Part shown: piece after piece, positions 18,313 to 26,570 of the stretch | Numbering within the stretch: position 1 is the first letter of the stretch | How the letters are laid out: every line of letters starts with the position of its first letter | Source: Amphibacillus sp. MSJ-3 | Lineage (GTDB): Bacteria > Bacillota > Bacilli > Bacillales > Amphibacillaceae | Length of the DNA: 64,000 nt | Assembly: GCF_018919165.1 (NCBI RefSeq) | Contig: NZ_JAHLQM010000004.1 | Span: forward strand, 60,414-124,413 | Reading direction: 5' to 3' | Translations under genes and position numbers: made by a program | Notes under the pieces: model-generated | What the model was told of the DNA's origin: nothing | What the model saw: the letters and a program-made list of their open reading frames with translations, nothing else | Databases searched by the model: none

Positions 18313-21229
18313 TTTACATATTTATGGTTTTGGGAAATGGATCGATCAGAAAATTGATTTTAACCATTCTTCCTTTATTACAATTGTTGGTGATAATGAA
18401 ACGGGTAAATCAACGATTCGGAGTTTTATTTTATTTATGTTATTCGGTCTATCCCCCCAACAAAGACAACATTTCTTACCTAAGCATGGGGGACAACTTG
18501 GGGGTAAATTAAGCATAGTCGCAGCTGATGGGAATGACTATATGATAGAGAGATTTCATGATCGCAATAATTGTGAAGCGATTTGTTATGATCAAGCCGG
18601 TCAAAGACTTCCATCAGATTGGCTAACAAATCAACTTCATGGTGTTGATCGGTCCCTTTATAATAAAATTTTTAACTTTGACGTTTTTTCATTACAGGTA
18701 GAAGGAGGATTATCAAAAGATCAATTGGGACAGGTCTTGTTAAGTGTAGGAATGACCGGTTCTGATCGAATTTATCAAGCAGAAAAACAATTACAGACTG
18801 TTATTCAGACAATTTTTAGACCAAGGGGAACCAAACCAGAACTAAACCAAATTTTAAAACAATTAATTGATAAAGAACGTCAATTAAAGCAACTTGAAGA
18901 TTCCATTGCCATTTATGAAAAAAGCCAAAAACAAAGAATGGTTTATCAAAATCAAATCGCAGCAAAGCAAGAAGAGTTGGCCAAGGAAAATGAGCAGTTT
19001 GTTTTATTTAAAGAACAGGAGCGTATCTATCAGTCAATCGAAGACTATCACTTAGTTGTGGAGCAATTAAAACAATTGCCAGACACCGTTTATTTTCCAG
19101 AACAAGGGGAAAAGCGCTATCAGTCTTTAAAAGAACAATTACAACCACTTCAAACAGATCAGAGAGTTGCTGCCCAAAAGTTAATTGAACTTAAAGAGGA
19201 ACTAGAACAAATACAGGCACAGCTTTTACCGACTGATATTCGTAACCAGCTGGTCAATCGTCTGGATGAAATAGCTAATTACCAGAGCCATTTTAATGAA
19301 TACCAACAGTTGGAGCGACAAATAGCTGAGAAGACAAGAATGATTAAGGAAGGGCTAGGTCAATCTAAATTAAACATAACCGAAGCTGACTTGTTAGATT
19401 TACCAATTAATTTTACAACAAAAGAAATTTGGCAACAGTTAGCTGATCAATATACAAGACTGACTGAACAAGTCCCTAATTTAGATCAAAGCCTTCTTAA
19501 GTTAGAGAAAAACGAACAACAATTAACAACTAAGCTTAATGCCCTTAAAGAAAAAACTTTGTCAACAGTCGAAAAAAATATTTTAGAAAAAGAACTTGAA
19601 CAAATGGACAGGACGTTTGTTGATAGTCCAGGGAAAAAGTCTAATCCCTTTAATCAGTTCCAAAAGAAAAATCGCTATCTAAACTTTATTTCAATCAGTG
19701 TGATGTTCCTTAGTTTAGCGCTGATGATCTTTAATAGGCAAGAAGAGTTTCTGATTCTTCCTTTTGTAATCATATTTATCGTTGGATGCTTTATTCTGTT
19801 CAAGCCAATTAAATTTAAAGGTGAAATGATTGAGGCATTAGAGAAGCAAGCTGAACAAGAATCGGAGCAGTCCATAAAAAGAAGGGATGATTTAATTAGA
19901 AGAATTGCTCAACATGATGAAAACCGAGACGCAGTTCTTCTCATTCAACAAGAATTAAAACAAATTAATATTGAAAAAATGAAGTTAACAGAACAATTGG
20001 CTATTTTAACTATGGAAAATGAGAGAATGGAACAATCTATTTATGAACAACAAGATAATTTCTCCTTTTTGGCCCATATTCCGGTTGAGTTTTGGCCGGA
20101 CTTAGCGAAACAGTTAATCGAAGTGATTGATTTAATCGAACAGCGACAACAGTTGGATATCGATCGGGACCGAGAATTAGTATGGTTAAATTCATTCGAA
20201 GAAAAGATAAGGGCTAATTTTGCTGACTTGATTCAAGAAAGTCAACTTTCATTTCAGCAAGTCCTTAATCAATTACAAGAGTTATCTATTCAACAGCAGA
20301 ATTTCTTTGTTCAAGAACAAAGAATTCAACAAAGAATAAGTCAACAAGAAGGAATCCATAATGAAATAAGAGCAAAAATGGCCCCCCTTCAAGAAGAGAT
20401 GGAAGGGCTTCTTGAGAAAGTCGGGGTTGAGACCGAAGAACAATGGACTAAATTAGCCCAGCAATATGAACGATGGAGCATTTTAAAAGAACAGAAGGCA
20501 GAGTTGATTCGTCAAATTAAACTGCATCTACCTGACCATCTTGTGGGCAATATTTTAGCAGGGCAATATGATTCACTTAGTCAACTTGAGATTAAAATCA
20601 AAACAAGTCAGGTTAAAATGACTGAACTTAATCAGGAACTAAATAGCCTATATCAAAAGGAAGCAGAGCAACAAGCGATTTTAAAACAACAAGAGCAATC
20701 TAAAAAAGTCCTGAATCTTAAGCATGATTATTATTTTATTAAAGAAAAGTTCAATGAAGAAGCAAAAAGATGGCTGACTTATCAACTTGCTTTAGAACAA
20801 ATTCAACAAACAAAAGAAAGATTTCAAAGATCATATTTACCTTTTGTCTTAGAAAAAGCAACTCATTACCTCAATGAAATAACGGATGGTCGCTATGTTC
20901 TGGTGGAATTTGATCAAACATTACAACAATTATATTTATTAACGAATGATGGAGATGCCTATCAAGCAAATGAGTTATCACAAGGAACATTAGATCAATT
21001 ATTTGTTGCGATTCGATTGGGGATTAGTAGTTGGTTGGCTAAACATATTCAACTTCCTTTTCTTATTGATGATGGCTTTGTTCATTTTGACTCTAACCGT
21101 CAGAAGCAAATTTATGCTATACTTAAAGACTTAAAAGATATTCATCAAATCATTTATTTTACCAAGGAGAATAGTGATTTTGTTCAGGATCGTGATAGGG
21201 AAGATCAATCCATTATCTATTTAAGCTAA
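18299..21229 (+). CDS. yhaN: SbcC/Rad50-like ATPase, YhaN
   Basis: An SMC-like protein of about 976 residues. The N-terminal half-ATPase has GDNETGKST as Walker A (about residues 31-39), and the C-terminal half has an LSQGTLDQL signature and Walker B LPFLIDDGFVHFD. Between them lie long glutamine/glutamate-rich coiled coils. Two membrane-type helices interrupt the middle (FISISVMFLSLALMIF and FLILPFVIIFIVGCFILF), as in B. subtilis YhaN, suggesting the complex is membrane-tethered. The start could also be the ATG three bases earlier. The overlap with yhaO supports a stoichiometric nuclease complex. Confidence 0.9.
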   Translation: MRINSLHIYGFGKWIDQKIDFNHSSFITIVGDNETGKSTIRSFILFMLFGLSPQQRQHFLPKHGGQLGGKLSIVAADGNDYMIERFHDRNNCEAICYDQAGQRLPSDWLTNQLHGVDRSLYNKIFNFDVFSLQVEGGLSKDQLGQVLLSVGMTGSDRIYQAEKQLQTVIQTIFRPRGTKPELNQILKQLIDKERQLKQLEDSIAIYEKSQKQRMVYQNQIAAKQEELAKENEQFVLFKEQERIYQSIEDYHLVVEQLKQLPDTVYFPEQGEKRYQSLKEQLQPLQTDQRVAAQKLIELKEELEQIQAQLLPTDIRNQLVNRLDEIANYQSHFNEYQQLERQIAEKTRMIKEGLGQSKLNITEADLLDLPINFTTKEIWQQLADQYTRLTEQVPNLDQSLLKLEKNEQQLTTKLNALKEKTLSTVEKNILEKELEQMDRTFVDSPGKKSNPFNQFQKKNRYLNFISISVMFLSLALMIFNRQEEFLILPFVIIFIVGCFILFKPIKFKGEMIEALEKQAEQESEQSIKRRDDLIRRIAQHDENRDAVLLIQQELKQINIEKMKLTEQLAILTMENERMEQSIYEQQDNFSFLAHIPVEFWPDLAKQLIEVIDLIEQRQQLDIDRDRELVWLNSFEEKIRANFADLIQESQLSFQQVLNQLQELSIQQQNFFVQEQRIQQRISQQEGIHNEIRAKMAPLQEEMEGLLEKVGVETEEQWTKLAQQYERWSILKEQKAELIRQIKLHLPDHLVGNILAGQYDSLSQLEIKIKTSQVKMTELNQELNSLYQKEAEQQAILKQQEQSKKVLNLKHDYYFIKEKFNEEAKRWLTYQLALEQIQQTKERFQRSYLPFVLEKATHYLNEITDGRYVLVEFDQTLQQLYLLTNDGDAYQANELSQGTLDQLFVAIRLGISSWLAKHIQLPFLIDDGFVHFDSNRQKQIYAILKDLKDIHQIIYFTKENSDFVQDRDREDQSIIYLS

Positions 21230-21391
21230 TCTTGGTAGGATATGATGAAAAGTTGCATAACAGAATAAGGTAGTGTGAAATAATTTGATACAAATGGTGC
21301 TAAAGTAGACAAGGATTTGTCTGGTTTAGAAAAGGTATAACCAATTCTCTTGATAAACACAAGAATTCACTTCATGAGAGAGGGATCGTTG

Positions 21392-21943
21392 ATGGAAAGC
21401 AAGAATAGATCGGAAGAATGGTTATTGTATGAAGAAACAATTGATCAATTTATTCAGATGATTGCAAAAAACATGGGGTTATATGGTATTACCCCTTCAA
21501 TTGGGCGTTTGTATGGCAAGCTATATTTTAGTGAGGAGCCCATGTCTTTAGATGATCTGAGAGATGCATTAAAAATGAGTAAGACAAGCATGTCAACAGG
21601 AGTTCGTGCTTTAGCAGAAATGAATATGGTTGAACCAGCATTTCGCAAGGGGGTTAGAAAGGATTTGTATCAATCGGAGGAAGATTGGTATCAATCGTTT
21701 ACGTCTTTGTTTGGCAATCGTTGGCGCCATCACACAGAGCAAAATATTGAAGAAGCGGCTCAAGCAATTTTAGTACTTGAAGAATTAGCTGAGCAGTCAA
21801 CTGATCAGTTACTGAAAACCAACATTGCATTGGATATCGAGCGGCTGCAATATGCCCAAAATTATTATCGTTGGTTGATGAAATTTATTGAAGTCATCGA
21901 ATCAGGGGAAATCTTCGAATATGTACCCAAAGAGGAAGAATAG
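21392..21943 (+). CDS. GbsR-family transcriptional regulator (copy 1)
   Basis: A MarR-like winged-helix repressor of the GbsR/OpcR group, about 183 residues, whose known members respond to choline or osmolytes and control compatible-solute genes. The helix-turn-helix core is MSLDDLRDALKMSKTSMSTG with RKGVRKDLY after it, typical of the family. I start at ATG 21392 (AGAGAGGGA seven bases upstream) rather than the TTG at 21350. A second GbsR-type gene lies at 25767-26243, beside opuA. No obvious osmolyte gene adjoins this copy; downstream is a decayed insertion sequence. Confidence 0.85.
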   Translation: MESKNRSEEWLLYEETIDQFIQMIAKNMGLYGITPSIGRLYGKLYFSEEPMSLDDLRDALKMSKTSMSTGVRALAEMNMVEPAFRKGVRKDLYQSEEDWYQSFTSLFGNRWRHHTEQNIEEAAQAILVLEELAEQSTDQLLKTNIALDIERLQYAQNYYRWLMKFIEVIESGEIFEYVPKEEE

Positions 21944-22147
21944 TCCTGTCCACTAATTTATCGAAAAAATAAACAGAAGGAACTGCATTTACTATTTTAT
22001 AAACTTTAGAAAAGTTAACGATTCGTGATATAAATAGAGGCTGGGACAAAACTCAGCTAAAATGAAAAAGGAATTCAGTTGCTACTTGATTCCTTTTTCT
22101 TATGATCATCATTTAAATAGAATCATCACCTCTTAAATGTTTTTGAG

Positions 22148-22440
22148 GTGTCACTCCCTGATTTACACTCTGGGTGGACGCTTTCCGCGGGTGTAGCCTC
22201 GGGCGCACAGGATGTGGGTCAGTTAGACCTTGCCACAGGACGTGGCGGTTTTAGTCTAACATTCCTTATTGCTCCACTACCGTGTCGCAATAAGGATTTT
22301 CGGACTCGTGGGACTGGGACTGGGTCTGGGACTGCGGTTACTCGTCCCACCGAAGATATTTGCGGTTACTCGTCCCATCGAAGACCGTTTACTGTTCCCA
22401 AAGGAGTCGCCACCCGCCGTTCCAATCACTGGCTGGGCGC
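22148..22440. repeat. GC-rich Bacillaceae-type dispersed repeat
   Basis: The block begins with GGTGGACGCTTTCCGCGGG and ends near AAAGGAGTCGCCACCCGCCG, resembling a palindromic non-coding repeat I recall from Bacillaceae genomes (family name not certain). Its centre contains GCGGTTACTCGTCCCA twice; the reverse complement of this unit recurs three times in the repeat at 37222-37563. Its base composition is far above the window average. The open frames across it are not genes. Confidence 0.6.
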
Positions 22441-22480
22441 TCCTAATAATGGATCATAAGAAGAAACACAAAAAGAAGAG

Positions 22481-22741
22481 ATGAGAAGAAAGCTTTTAGA
22501 AGAAAAGACTGGCGAAACTTACGTTCAAGTTAAAATTGATGTTGAGCCGTTCTTTGAGTTTTTGAAGGCTAATTTGCATTTCACTCGTTTATCTTTAAGA
22601 GATAAATCCAAAGTACATAATGAACTAGGATTTGCGTTATTGGCTGTGAACTTAAGGAAATTCACGGCTAATAACTCTAAGACTCCAAAGAACTCAAACC
22701 ACTACAAAATGAAAATGGTTCTATTTACGAAAAAACCGTAA
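22481..22741 (+). pseudogene. IS1182-family transposase, C-terminal remnant
   Basis: The frame reads RRKLLEEKTGETYVQVKIDV, then EPFFEFLKANLHFTRLSLR and NELGFALLAVNLRKFTA. This is the conserved C-terminal end of IS1182-family transposases (usual pattern: YVQRKIDVEPVFG, FLKANLRFTRF, GFALMAVNLRK). The catalytic N-terminal and central parts are missing, so it cannot be active. Confidence 0.75.
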
Positions 22742-22757
22742 ATAGAACCATTTTTTA
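22713..22757. terminator. Perfect hairpin at the IS right end
   Basis: AAATGGTTCTATTTACG and CGTAAATAGAACCATTT form a 17-bp stem followed by Ts. A diverged copy is at 24282-24321 in the second IS remnant. It also lies downstream of yhaM (opposite strand), so it may terminate both ways. Confidence 0.7.
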
Positions 22758-22810
22758 CTCGGTGAGACTAGTTATATCCCAGCATCAATTTACTATTTAG
22801 TTGAAATCGA

Positions 22811-24034
22811 TTAATTAGCATTTTCATAACGACTATCTAGATAATCAACAATATGAATTAAATAGCCTTCTAATGTTTGGGGTTGTCTGACGGCAGCTCC
22901 CCATTCAGGTAAGCCATGATGACATAGAATACAGTGGCTAATTTCATGAATGGTTTCAATGTCAAAGATTAATTCGAATTGTTCAATTAATTTAGTGAAA
23001 AGGAGTAATCCGTATGGAATATGTCCGATCATGACGCCAAGGGGATCCATACTTATTCCTGCCTGTTTCCGCTTGTTTAAAGTATCTTTGTTGGCAGTTG
23101 GATAAAGGATATCAAAGGCCTGATTTGAATTACCGGCATGATCATACTCCAATATCTTCCCGATATCATGAAGGAGAATGGAGATCATTAACACATTATA
23201 ATCAGGTTTCTGCTCCTTAAAGGCCATTGCACCCTTGGTCATCGTATAAAGGTGGTCGATGGTTTGCGTCCAAGTTGAATATTGGTTGGCAACTACATCA
23301 TTTTTGTAAGCAAGATAGAGATCCTTTTTATAGCTCTTCTCCACAAGTTGGATCAGTGTAATAACAGCTTCGATATGTCCCTTTTCTTCATTCATAATAT
23401 AGCGGGCAATCCGCATTAATCCAATTGTATGTTTTAATAGTCCGCCTAGATAATTATGGTGGTGGCTTTTAGCGGCTGGAACAATACAAAAGTCTGCCCA
23501 TAATAATTGTAATGTTTCTAACGCTAGCGATTGATAGGGTTCATCCAATTCACTAAGATAAACAAAGAGCTCAACAATCAGGCTAGGATAGTGTTCATCC
23601 GTAAATGGAAGGAATGAAAAAGGATTGATCGCTTCTTCCACCTGCTTTAGTCGATTAACTGTTAGTGATTTTTGATTATTATAATCATCGACGATCGCTT
23701 CAACATCAAAAACTGAATATTGTTCAAGTAGGGGTAGAACCTTATTAATCATGCCTTGGTTATCCCACATTTTCGCTGAGATCATTCCTGCATTATTGCT
23801 AAAGGAAAGCCGTAAATAGGGCTTGTTTGTTCGTGTTAATTTTACCTCATGATCATTTAATAATAAGCGTTGTTTGATCAGGCTACCTGCTGTTTGATCA
23901 TCGATTTTAAATGTGTTATTTCCACTAGGTAAGTTAGGAGCGGGGAAATTGTCTAGGATCTGCTCAACTTCTTCCTCATTCATCTCAATATGAATCGGGA
24001 TATGATCAAAAAAATAAGTTAAATCTATATTCAT
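22811..24034 (-). CDS. yhaM: YhaM-like 3'-5' exoribonuclease (HD domain)
   Basis: A 407-residue protein: an N-terminal OB-fold-like nucleic-acid binding region (PYLRLSFSNNAGMISAKMWD) and a C-terminal HD metal-dependent phosphohydrolase domain (SILLHDIGKILEYD, later CILCHHGLPEWGAA). YhaM in B. subtilis is a 3'-5' exonuclease active on RNA and single-stranded DNA. This protein is about 90 residues longer than B. subtilis YhaM, with extra sequence at the N-terminus and before the HD motif, so it is a divergent member. AAGGGGTGG gives a good start at 24034. In B. subtilis yhaM lies beside yhaN; here a regulator and IS remnants have come between. Confidence 0.8.
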   Translation of the reverse strand: MNIDLTYFFDHIPIHIEMNEEEVEQILDNFPAPNLPSGNNTFKIDDQTAGSLIKQRLLLNDHEVKLTRTNKPYLRLSFSNNAGMISAKMWDNQGMINKVLPLLEQYSVFDVEAIVDDYNNQKSLTVNRLKQVEEAINPFSFLPFTDEHYPSLIVELFVYLSELDEPYQSLALETLQLLWADFCIVPAAKSHHHNYLGGLLKHTIGLMRIARYIMNEEKGHIEAVITLIQLVEKSYKKDLYLAYKNDVVANQYSTWTQTIDHLYTMTKGAMAFKEQKPDYNVLMISILLHDIGKILEYDHAGNSNQAFDILYPTANKDTLNKRKQAGISMDPLGVMIGHIPYGLLLFTKLIEQFELIFDIETIHEISHCILCHHGLPEWGAAVRQPQTLEGYLIHIVDYLDSRYENAN

Positions 24035-24162
24035 TTATTCCACCCCTTGGCCATTATATATTTTCTTTACTAAGAGAAACTACGGTTATGAAAAAAATTT
24101 CATAACCACTTCTTTTTATATTTAATGTCCTATCCATTTTAACCTAGTTTTAACAAAAAGAC

Positions 24163-24355
24163 TATCGTTTATCTTTGAAAGGTAAATTCAAAGCCCATCA
24201 TGAACTAGGATTTACATCATTGACTGTTCATTTAAGAAAAATAGGGACTGATCACTCGAAGAATCTAAAGAGGCAAAAAGAAAATGGTCCTATTTACGTT
24301 TCTTTCGTAAATAGAACCATTTATTACTGAGTAGGACAAGTTATGTCCGAGCCTC
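24163..24355 (+). mobile_element. Second, more decayed IS1182-type right end
   Basis: Bases from 24163 repeat the transposase tail and hairpin of the first element in degenerate form (CATGAACTAGGATTTAC, then a hairpin at 24282-24321) and end in GTTATGTCCGAGCCTC (24340-24355), a right-end inverted repeat. No left end is visible. The two remnants flank yhaM in the same orientation. Confidence 0.65.
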
Positions 24356-24369
24356 TTTAATTAGATTCA

Positions 24370-25350
24370 TTATTCATTTTCAGCGTCTTCGGTTTCCTCA
24401 TCTTCATTATCAGCATTTTCATCTTCTGCATCATCAGCTTCTGTATCGGCATCTTCGGTCTCAGTTTCACCATCGTCAGTTGCTGCAGGATCATCAAAGT
24501 TGAATAAATCTTCAAATTCTTCAATATTTACTTGAATATTGGCTTCTTCAAATAAACTTTGCATTTTGTTCATAGCGACTTCTTGATCAACTTGAGATAA
24601 AGCAATTTCTGTTCTTAAAGTATCTTTCATGTCTTCCAATGGTTCGATTTCTTCATCAGTTTCTCTGATATCAGTTACTTTAATGATATGCCAACCGTGG
24701 GTAGATTGAACTGGCTCACCAATTTCGTCAACACCTAAGCTATATGCCTTATCTTCGAATTCAGCAACCATATCTCCAGCACTGAAGTATCCAAGTTGTC
24801 CACCTTCACTAGCTGAACCTGTATCAGTTGAATGCTCCTCAGCTAGTTCGGCAAAGTCTGCGCCATCTAATAGTTGATCATAAAGATCATTAGCTGTTTC
24901 CTCATCTTCCACTAGAATATGACTTGCTTCAATTTCTGTAGACATACGTTCGTAACGGGTTTCAATTTCTTCATCTGTTACTTCGATATCTTCAGTGATT
25001 GCTTCTTGTTCGAGCAAGTGTAGTCTTAATGCTTCTCGATAATCTTCTTCAGATTGAAAGCCACTTTGTTGTAACGCCATCTCAAATGATTCGCCGTATT
25101 GATCTTTCATTGAATCTATTTGTTCGTCCACATAGTCTTCGTCAATTTCATACTTATCCTCTAAGATAAGAGAATAAACCATGTTTTGGAGAACAGTTTC
25201 TCCACTTGTTTCTTTTAACTTTTCATAAAATTCCTCTTTTGTAATGTCTCCTTGATCCATTTCCACCACAGCTTCGGAATTATCAGAGGAACAGGCAGAT
25301 AGACTGATGACCCCTGCTGTAATTGTTGCTAAAATTGCTAACTTCTTCAT
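24370..25350 (-). CDS. prsA: PrsA foldase, lipoprotein peptidyl-prolyl isomerase
   Basis: An extracytoplasmic lipoprotein that folds secreted proteins and penicillin-binding proteins. The signal peptide ends in LSAC with the lipidated Cys at 20. The parvulin domain (about residues 135-232) has ASHILVEDEETA, then GGQLGYFSAGDMV, and ends HGWHIIKVTD. The last 40 or so residues are a highly acidic Asp/Glu tail (for example DGETETEDADTEADDAED), longer than usual, which may suit high-salt or Ca2+-rich conditions. At 326 residues it exceeds the roughly 290 of B. subtilis PrsA because of that tail. GGGAGTG lies upstream of the start. Confidence 0.95.
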   Translation of the reverse strand: MKKLAILATITAGVISLSACSSDNSEAVVEMDQGDITKEEFYEKLKETSGETVLQNMVYSLILEDKYEIDEDYVDEQIDSMKDQYGESFEMALQQSGFQSEEDYREALRLHLLEQEAITEDIEVTDEEIETRYERMSTEIEASHILVEDEETANDLYDQLLDGADFAELAEEHSTDTGSASEGGQLGYFSAGDMVAEFEDKAYSLGVDEIGEPVQSTHGWHIIKVTDIRETDEEIEPLEDMKDTLRTEIALSQVDQEVAMNKMQSLFEEANIQVNIEEFEDLFNFDDPAATDDGETETEDADTEADDAEDENADNEDEETEDAENE

Positions 25351-25548
25351 TTTTGTAACACTCCCACTTTAATTAAGACAAATCTGTCTAAAATTTTTAT
25401 TCTTAATTGCTAATATACCATAGATTAGACTTAAATAAATCATAAAAAATAAAAATTCCATTGTTTTTACTTATTCATAATGGATTCGCCCATGCCAATT
25501 TTTTGGTTAAACATATGTTGATAGTGAAAATGTGGAGGAGGTAGAAAA

Positions 25549-25635
25549 ATGAGTTATCAATCAAATTATGGTGGGTTCGCTTTTATTGTTGTCTTGTTTA
25601 TTTTACTAGTTATCGTTGGAGCGGCATGGATTTAG
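25549..25635 (+). CDS. sscA: SscA/YjcZ-type small spore protein
   Basis: A 28-residue protein, MSYQSNYGGFAFIVVLFILL followed by VIVGAAWI. It has the Tyr/Gly-rich head and single hydrophobic helix of the YjcZ family, which includes SscA, a small spore coat assembly protein. A near-perfect GGAGGAGG lies eight bases before the ATG. In B. subtilis sscA also lies near prsA, which supports the name. A strong terminator follows at 25671-25738. Its presence implies the organism sporulates, or descends from one that did. Confidence 0.8.
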   Translation: MSYQSNYGGFAFIVVLFILLVIVGAAWI

Positions 25636-25670
25636 GAGTTTCCAATTGTAAAAAAAATAAAACATGAGAT

Positions 25671-25738
25671 AAAAAAAGCTGATCTTCTGAAAGGACCTGT
25701 GTTGTAAAGGGTCTTTTCAAATTTAGATCAGCTTTTTT
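25671..25738. terminator. Bidirectional terminator between sscA and the GbsR-type gene
   Basis: AAAAAAGCTGATC pairs with GATCAGCTTTTTT, with an inner AAGGACC/GGGTCTT stem. A and T runs flank both sides, so it serves both converging genes. Confidence 0.85.
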
Positions 25739-25766
25739 GATCGGGATTTTCCCGAAAGTGAGTCAT

Positions 25767-26243
25767 TTAAATTCTTTTCTTTGTTTGATTATGCATCTCT
25801 TTAAAAGTTTCCTCAATTAATGAGTGAAACTTGAGCATTCTTTTAATCCGATCCTCAATTAAATCACCTTGAGAGCGCTTGTTTGCCTTTTCCCTAATTT
25901 GAGTGATCGTTTGTTTTTGTAGATTAATATGTCCCATCCATTTATTTAGATAAGCTTGCATAAAGCGTTGATAGAGGTCTTCATCAGCTGTATAAAGATT
26001 TTTCCTTACTCCTTTTTTCCAAACTTGTTTGACTAGGTTTAGGTCAAATAAATTTCGAATTCCTGTATTAACTGAAGTTTTACTTTTACCTGTAACTTGG
26101 CTCATTTCATCCAAAGTCATCGGTTGCTGATTTAAATAGAGAATCGTAAATAGTCTTGCATCTGATGGTGAGATGCCGAACATTTCAATCGTTTTTGAAA
26201 ATTCATGAATCAGCTCATCTGTAATCGTCTGCTCTAAAGTCAT
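25767..26243 (-). CDS. GbsR-family regulator divergent from opuA (copy 2)
   Basis: A winged-helix repressor of the GbsR/OpcR family, about 158 residues. The DNA-binding segment is MTLDEMSQVTGKSKTSVNTG, then KKGVRKNLYTADEDL, closely parallel to copy 1 at 21392-21943. I start at ATG 26243 (AAAGGAG upstream); the longer frame to 26345 runs through the promoter region. It is transcribed away from opuAA, and two palindromes lie in the shared gap, so it is probably the osmolyte-responsive repressor of opuA. This is inferred from context. Confidence 0.85.
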   Translation of the reverse strand: MTLEQTITDELIHEFSKTIEMFGISPSDARLFTILYLNQQPMTLDEMSQVTGKSKTSVNTGIRNLFDLNLVKQVWKKGVRKNLYTADEDLYQRFMQAYLNKWMGHINLQKQTITQIREKANKRSQGDLIEDRIKRMLKFHSLIEETFKEMHNQTKKRI

Positions 26244-26381
26244 CAGGTCGCCACTCCTTTCTGAAGTGAAATATACCACTATAAAATAGGATACACAATT
26301 TGAATGAAAAACAGAAATCAGATAATTGACCGGAATTTGGAGCATTACAAAGCTATTCTAAGAAAATACATAATAAAGTTT

Positions 26382-26412
26382 GTTCAGTTTAAACTGTACG
26401 TAAAATACGTAC
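26382..26412. promoter_or_regulatory. Two adjacent palindromes in the opuA-regulator gap (candidate operators)
   Basis: GTtCAGTTTAAACTGtAC (26382-26399) is an 18-bp nearly perfect palindrome. GTACGTAaaaTACGTAC (26396-26412) is a perfect 7-bp inverted repeat overlapping its end. They are the strongest symmetrical sequences in the gap and are good candidates for the GbsR-type operator. Confidence 0.5.
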
Positions 26413-26433
26413 GAAATCAAACGAATTTGTTGT

Positions 26434-26463
26434 TTGAATGATTGAATTGGAAAAGGGTATAGT
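26434..26463 (+). promoter_or_regulatory. Putative SigA promoter of opuA
   Basis: TTGAAT (26434-26439), an 18-base spacer and TATAGT (26458-26463). It lies about 100 bases before opuAA and just downstream of the paired palindromes. Confidence 0.6.
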
Positions 26464-26570
26464 ATCATAGTAGCAAATTTTGCGTGAATGACTTTATCAG
26501 ACAGCTGATCGTAGAATTTAAACAACTTTACAATAGCTTTATACTGATTGAATAAGAGAGGTGAACGAAA

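Larger units (their letters stand above)
22037..22786 (+). mobile_element. Decayed IS1182-type element with an internal GC-rich repeat
   Basis: The left end GAGGCTGGGACAAAAC (22037-22052) and the right end GTTATATCCCAGCATC (22771-22786) are imperfect inverted repeats of the type found on IS1182-family elements. Between them only the C-terminal part of a transposase survives (22481-22741). The rest has been replaced by a GC-rich non-coding block at 22148-22440. A perfect 17-bp hairpin lies near the right end. Confidence 0.65.

Noticed and set aside
22148..22484. Two overlapping ORFs in the GC-rich block (103 and 71 codons)
   Set aside because: They translate a non-coding repeat whose unit occurs on the other strand elsewhere; composition and lack of homology argue against protein.
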